NCBI GenBank assembly: GCA_900544425.1
Contig: UQUX01000081.1
Coordinates: forward strand, 1-8,274
Direction of reading: 5' to 3'
DNA from: an uncultured Collinsella sp.
GTDB lineage: Bacteria; Actinomycetota; Coriobacteriia; Coriobacteriales; Coriobacteriaceae
DNA length: 8,274 nucleotides
Positions 6,407 to 8,274 of the stretch are shown here, one piece after another. A model generated the notes under the pieces. It saw only the letters and a list, made by a program, of their open reading frames with translations. It was not told the DNA's origin and ran no database searches. The stretch's first letter is position 1, and each line of letters opens with the position of its first letter. The translations under genes were made by a program, and so were the position numbers.

Positions 6407-7456
6407 ATGCCAAACGAGAACAGCTACGAAGTCGCGCTGCAAAAGAGCAACGCCATTCGCGAGGGCCTGGCCAAGACGCCCGAGAAGTTCACCATGCTTA
6501 CCGGCGACCGCCCCACCGGCCGTCTGCACCTGGGTCACTACTTTGGCACCCTCAAGGGCCGCGTGGAGCTGCAGAACATGGGCGCCAGGACCAACGTACT
6601 CATCGCCGACTACCAGGTCATCACCGACCGCGACACCACCGAGCACATCCAGGACAACGTGTACAATATGGTCATGGACTACCTTGCCTGCGGCATCGAC
6701 CCCGACAAGACCATGATCTACGCGCACTCCGCCGTGCCCGCCGCCAACCAGCTCATGCTGCCGTTCCTGTCGCTGGTGTCCGAGGCCGAGCTGGCGCGCA
6801 ACCCCACGGTCAAGGCCGAGATGGAGGCCTCGGGGCACGAGCTCACCGGCCTTCTGCTCACCTACCCGGTGCACCAGGCCTGCGACATCCTGTTCTGCAA
6901 GGGCAATATCGTGCCGGTGGGCAAGGATCAGCTGCCGCACATCGAATTGACCCGCACCATCGCCCGCCGCTTTAACAACCGCTACGGCAAGGTGTTCCCC
7001 GAGGTCGACGCGCTGCTGTCCGAGACCCCGCTGCTGCCCGGCCTGGACGGTCGCAAGATGAGCAAGAGCTACGGCAACGCCATCAACATCTCGATGACCG
7101 CCGAGGAGACGGCCAAGCGCATCAAGAAGAGCCAGACCGACTCCGAGCGCATGATCACGTTCGATCCCGAGAACCGCCCCGGCGTGTCCGGCCTGCTTTC
7201 GACGGCCGCCATCTGCACCGGCCGTTCCGAGGTCGAGATTGCCGAGGAGATTGGCATGGGCGGCTCCGGCCAGCTCAAGAAGTACGTGACCGAGGCCGTC
7301 AACGAGTACTTCGCCCCGATCCGTGAGCGTCGTCAGCGCTACGAGAACGATCTGGATTACGTCAAGGACGTCCTGCACGAGGGCAATCGTCGCGCCAACG
7401 AGATCGCCGAGCAGACCCTGGCAGAAGTTCAGGACGCCATGGGCATGGTGTACTAG
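6407..7456 (+). CDS. trpS: Tryptophanyl-tRNA synthetase
   Basis: A class I aminoacyl-tRNA synthetase that charges tRNA-Trp with tryptophan using ATP; cytoplasmic homodimer in known members. The 349-residue product has the TrpRS form of the class I signatures: GDRPTGRLHLGHY (33-45), with HLGH at 41-44 as the HIGH motif, and GRKMSKSYGN (215-224), with KMSKS at 217-221. Between them lie the expected substrate-side segments (IADYQVITDR at 66-75, VHQACDILF at 155-163, VGKDQLPHIELTR at 171-183). Length is normal for bacterial TrpRS. The ATG at 6407 is set by AGGAG five bases upstream; the frame is open further upstream but without family sequence. Its codons look more uniform and C/G-ending than those of the neighbours, as expected for a highly expressed gene. 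It sits 159 bases after the glycosyltransferase gene and ends in a strong terminator. Confidence 0.97.
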   Translation: MPNENSYEVALQKSNAIREGLAKTPEKFTMLTGDRPTGRLHLGHYFGTLKGRVELQNMGARTNVLIADYQVITDRDTTEHIQDNVYNMVMDYLACGIDPDKTMIYAHSAVPAANQLMLPFLSLVSEAELARNPTVKAEMEASGHELTGLLLTYPVHQACDILFCKGNIVPVGKDQLPHIELTRTIARRFNNRYGKVFPEVDALLSETPLLPGLDGRKMSKSYGNAINISMTAEETAKRIKKSQTDSERMITFDPENRPGVSGLLSTAAICTGRSEVEIAEEIGMGGSGQLKKYVTEAVNEYFAPIRERRQRYENDLDYVKDVLHEGNRRANEIAEQTLAEVQDAMGMVY

Positions 7457-7491
7457 ACCGATCTGCTGGCTTGAGCTTTCGATTGCTATAG

Positions 7492-7519
7492 GGCGGGCGC
7501 TACGGCGTCCGCCTTTTTT
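7492..7519 (+). terminator. Intrinsic terminator of trpS
   Basis: GGCGGGCGC (7492-7500) pairs with GCGTCCGCC (7505-7513, one G-U) around a TACG tetraloop, followed by six T. It starts 35 bases after the trpS stop codon and is a textbook rho-independent terminator. Confidence 0.93.
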
Positions 7520-7541
7520 GGAGCCGGACCGCTTCGGCTCC
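7520..7541. other. Small inverted repeat behind the trpS terminator
   Basis: GGAGCCG (7520-7526) and CGGCTCC (7535-7541) can pair around an eight-base loop. It abuts the T-run of the trpS terminator. There is no T-run of its own, and its function is unclear. Confidence 0.4.
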
Positions 7542-7566
7542 GTCCATCGCACTCCCCCGACAAACA

Positions 7567-7608
7567 GGAACAGGCCCGCTGGCAGTTAGTTGCCAGCGGG
7601 CCTGTTCC
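7567..7608. terminator. Perfect 18-bp hairpin between convergent genes
   Basis: The 18-base arms 7567-7584 and 7591-7608 are exact complements (cores GGCCCGCTGGCA and TGCCAGCGGGCC) around a six-base GTTAGT loop. It lies between trpS and the converging alkyltransferase gene. On the minus strand it is followed by TGTTTGT, so it may act as a weak terminator in that direction; on the plus strand CGAAG follows, which gives no T-run. Its length and perfection make chance unlikely; it could also be an mRNA-stabilising element or a repeat. Confidence 0.55.
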
Positions 7609-7792
7609 CGAAGTACACCGTTGAATCGCACAGAGGGGAGGGATGCGAATCAAACTCAACAGGGCAGGCTTTTTCATCGCCTATTGCCTGCTCCGTTGCT
7701 GAAACCAATATAGTTCACCGTGGTTTACTTTCTGACGGCAAAGTACGCCGCCACACCTTCTCCATAAGTTAGCTCTGGTAAACCTACAGCGT
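7609..7792. other. Intergenic stretch with no recognised gene
   Basis: This is the middle of the 393-base gap between trpS and the alkyltransferase gene. Short frames cross it, including a minus-strand one beginning MKKPALLS at 7677, but they run into the hairpin and terminator sequences and resemble nothing I know. A small inverted repeat AAACCA/TGGTTT (7702-7707, 7721-7726) is present. I see no tRNA, promoter or conserved RNA here. Confidence 0.5.
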
Positions 7793-7833
7793 AAAACCAC
7801 CACAAAGGGGACAGGCGCCTTTGTGGTGGTTTT
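7793..7833 (+). repeat. Hairpin repeat, copy 1 (GGGGACAGG orientation)
   Basis: Arms of 16 bases, aaaaccaccacaaagg (7793-7808) and its exact complement (7818-7833), enclose a nine-base loop ggacaggcg. The reverse complement of this 41-base unit matches the hairpin at 8200-8238 with one difference in the loop. It begins 16 bases past the alkyltransferase stop codon. The four-base A and T ends would allow weak bidirectional termination, but the near-identical second copy in a 5' region points to a dispersed repeat. Confidence 0.85.
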
Positions 7834-7849
7834 CGCCACGGCAGAACCG

Positions 7850-8170
7850 CTAGAGCCCGGCAGGCCAGCGACAGGCGGCCAAGTCGACGTGCATGTCGTC
7901 CTTAAACGCCACACCTTCCCCTAGCAAAAGCTCACGTTGAGCATCGGGACCGCCAAAAGCGAAGCCCTCGCATATGTGCCCGTCGGCAAACACCACGCGG
8001 TGACAGGGAATCTCGCCGGGGCGCGGATTACTATGCAGGGCATACCCCACGTACCGCGCACTTCGCGGACGACCGGCAAGCAGCGCCACCTGGCCATACG
8101 TGGCGACCATCCCCTCGGGGATCTGCTCGACCACCTCGTACACCCGTTCAAAAAAGCCCTCAGACGCCAT
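7850..8170 (-). CDS. MGMT-family DNA alkyltransferase-like protein (C-terminal domain only)
   Basis: A 106-residue protein equal to the DNA-binding and active-site domain of O6-alkylguanine-DNA alkyltransferase, without the N-terminal domain. Visible by alignment to human MGMT: the helix-turn-helix with Y25 (nucleotide-rotation tyrosine), the arginine finger R39 in SARYVGYAL, the active-site P55-C56-H57-R58 and E85. Alkyltransferase-like (ATL) proteins of this size usually have Trp in place of the cysteine and only flag lesions for nucleotide excision repair; here Cys is kept, so real transfer of the alkyl group to the protein is possible. The C-terminal DLAACRWP resembles the end of ATL-type proteins, so it is complete. 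The ATG at 8170 is fixed by GGAAGGGAG six bases upstream; a GTG at 8209 lies inside the hairpin repeat and is rejected. Both ends of the gene are closely flanked by inverted copies of the same hairpin. Confidence 0.9.
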   Translation of the reverse strand: MASEGFFERVYEVVEQIPEGMVATYGQVALLAGRPRSARYVGYALHSNPRPGEIPCHRVVFADGHICEGFAFGGPDAQRELLLGEGVAFKDDMHVDLAACRWPAGL

Positions 8171-8199
8171 TGCTCGCTCCCTTCCACCCGGAAAAGCAT

Positions 8200-8238
8200 A
8201 AACCACCACAAAGGTGCCTGTCCCCTTTGTGGTGGTTT
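8200..8238 (-). repeat. Hairpin repeat, copy 2 (inverted relative to copy 1)
   Basis: Arms aaaccaccacaaagg (8200-8214) and its exact complement (8224-8238) enclose the loop tgcctgtcc. The loop is the reverse complement of the copy 1 loop except for one base (cgcctgtcc there), so the two units face opposite ways. It lies 14 bases upstream of the ribosome site of the alkyltransferase gene, so a transcript starting further upstream would carry this stem in its 5' leader. Confidence 0.85.
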
Positions 8239-8249
8239 TGACCGGAAAG

Positions 8250-8274
8250 CTAGTTGGCGGGGCGGAAGAAGGCT
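8250..8274 (-). CDS. Possible C-terminal end of another gene, cut by the window edge
   Basis: On the minus strand the last 25 bases can be read as Ala-Phe-Phe-Arg-Pro-Ala-Asn followed by TAG (8252-8250). The position, just outside the hairpin repeat and in the same direction as the alkyltransferase gene, is where an upstream gene would end. Seven codons are too few for identification, and another frame may be the right one. Confidence 0.3.

Noticed and set aside
6395..7552. Long minus-strand frame (385 codons) antisense to trpS
   Set aside because: It mirrors trpS, runs through the trpS terminator and has no recognisable domain.
7618..7650. GCGAATC segment that looks like part of a tRNA T-arm
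   Set aside because: No pairing T stem, anticodon arm or acceptor stem can be built around it.
7486..7677. Minus-strand frame of 63 codons starting MKKPALLS, possibly a leader or secreted peptide
   Set aside because: It is encoded by the 18-bp hairpin and the trpS terminator, has no well-placed ribosome site and resembles no known peptide.
8171..8209. N-terminal extension of the alkyltransferase gene from GTG at 8209
   Set aside because: The start falls inside the hairpin repeat, while the ATG at 8170 has a strong ribosome site six bases upstream.
7793..8238. Possible CRISPR array from the repeated hairpins
   Set aside because: Only two units, inverted relative to each other and separated by a complete gene; no spacers and no cas genes.

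Overview
The window looks like chromosomal DNA of a GC-rich Gram-positive of the class Coriobacteriia (Actinomycetota), most likely Collinsella or a close relative. That is an inference from the compact GC-rich coding style, the flavour of the proteins and the small hairpin repeats between genes; no marker gene here settles it. Almost everything is housekeeping: proline synthesis, NAD salvage, one tRNA, a radical SAM enzyme of unknown substrate, a glycolipid-initiating transferase, tryptophanyl-tRNA synthetase and a small alkyltransferase-family DNA repair protein.

Layout. From 4523 down to 42 everything is on the minus strand. In transcription order it runs: a PflX-type radical SAM protein (4523-3585), tRNA-Ala with anticodon CGC (3434-3362) with its own promoter and terminator, a tail-anchored coiled-coil protein of unknown function (3297-2839), nicotinate phosphoribosyltransferase pncB (2754-1249) and glutamate 5-kinase proB (1169-42). 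The last three are separated by about 80 bases each and may be co-transcribed. On the plus strand, a divergent intergenic region of about 520 bases carries a likely structured small RNA (about 4674-4818, possibly 6S RNA) with its own terminator. It is followed by a WecA/TagO/MraY-type membrane glycosyltransferase (5048-6247) and trpS (6407-7456), which ends in a strong intrinsic terminator. A gene of the O6-alkylguanine alkyltransferase family (8170-7850) converges on trpS. The last 25 bases may hold the C-terminal end of another minus-strand gene.

The least ordinary signal is a set of short perfect hairpins outside genes. Two nearly identical copies of a roughly 40-base hairpin, in opposite orientation, bracket the alkyltransferase gene. 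A third hairpin with unrelated arms but a similar GGGAC-x-GG loop core follows the radical SAM gene. They look like small dispersed, possibly transposase-mobilised repeats (REP/MITE-like). I see no convincing new multi-gene system; the hairpin family and the small RNA are the leads worth testing.
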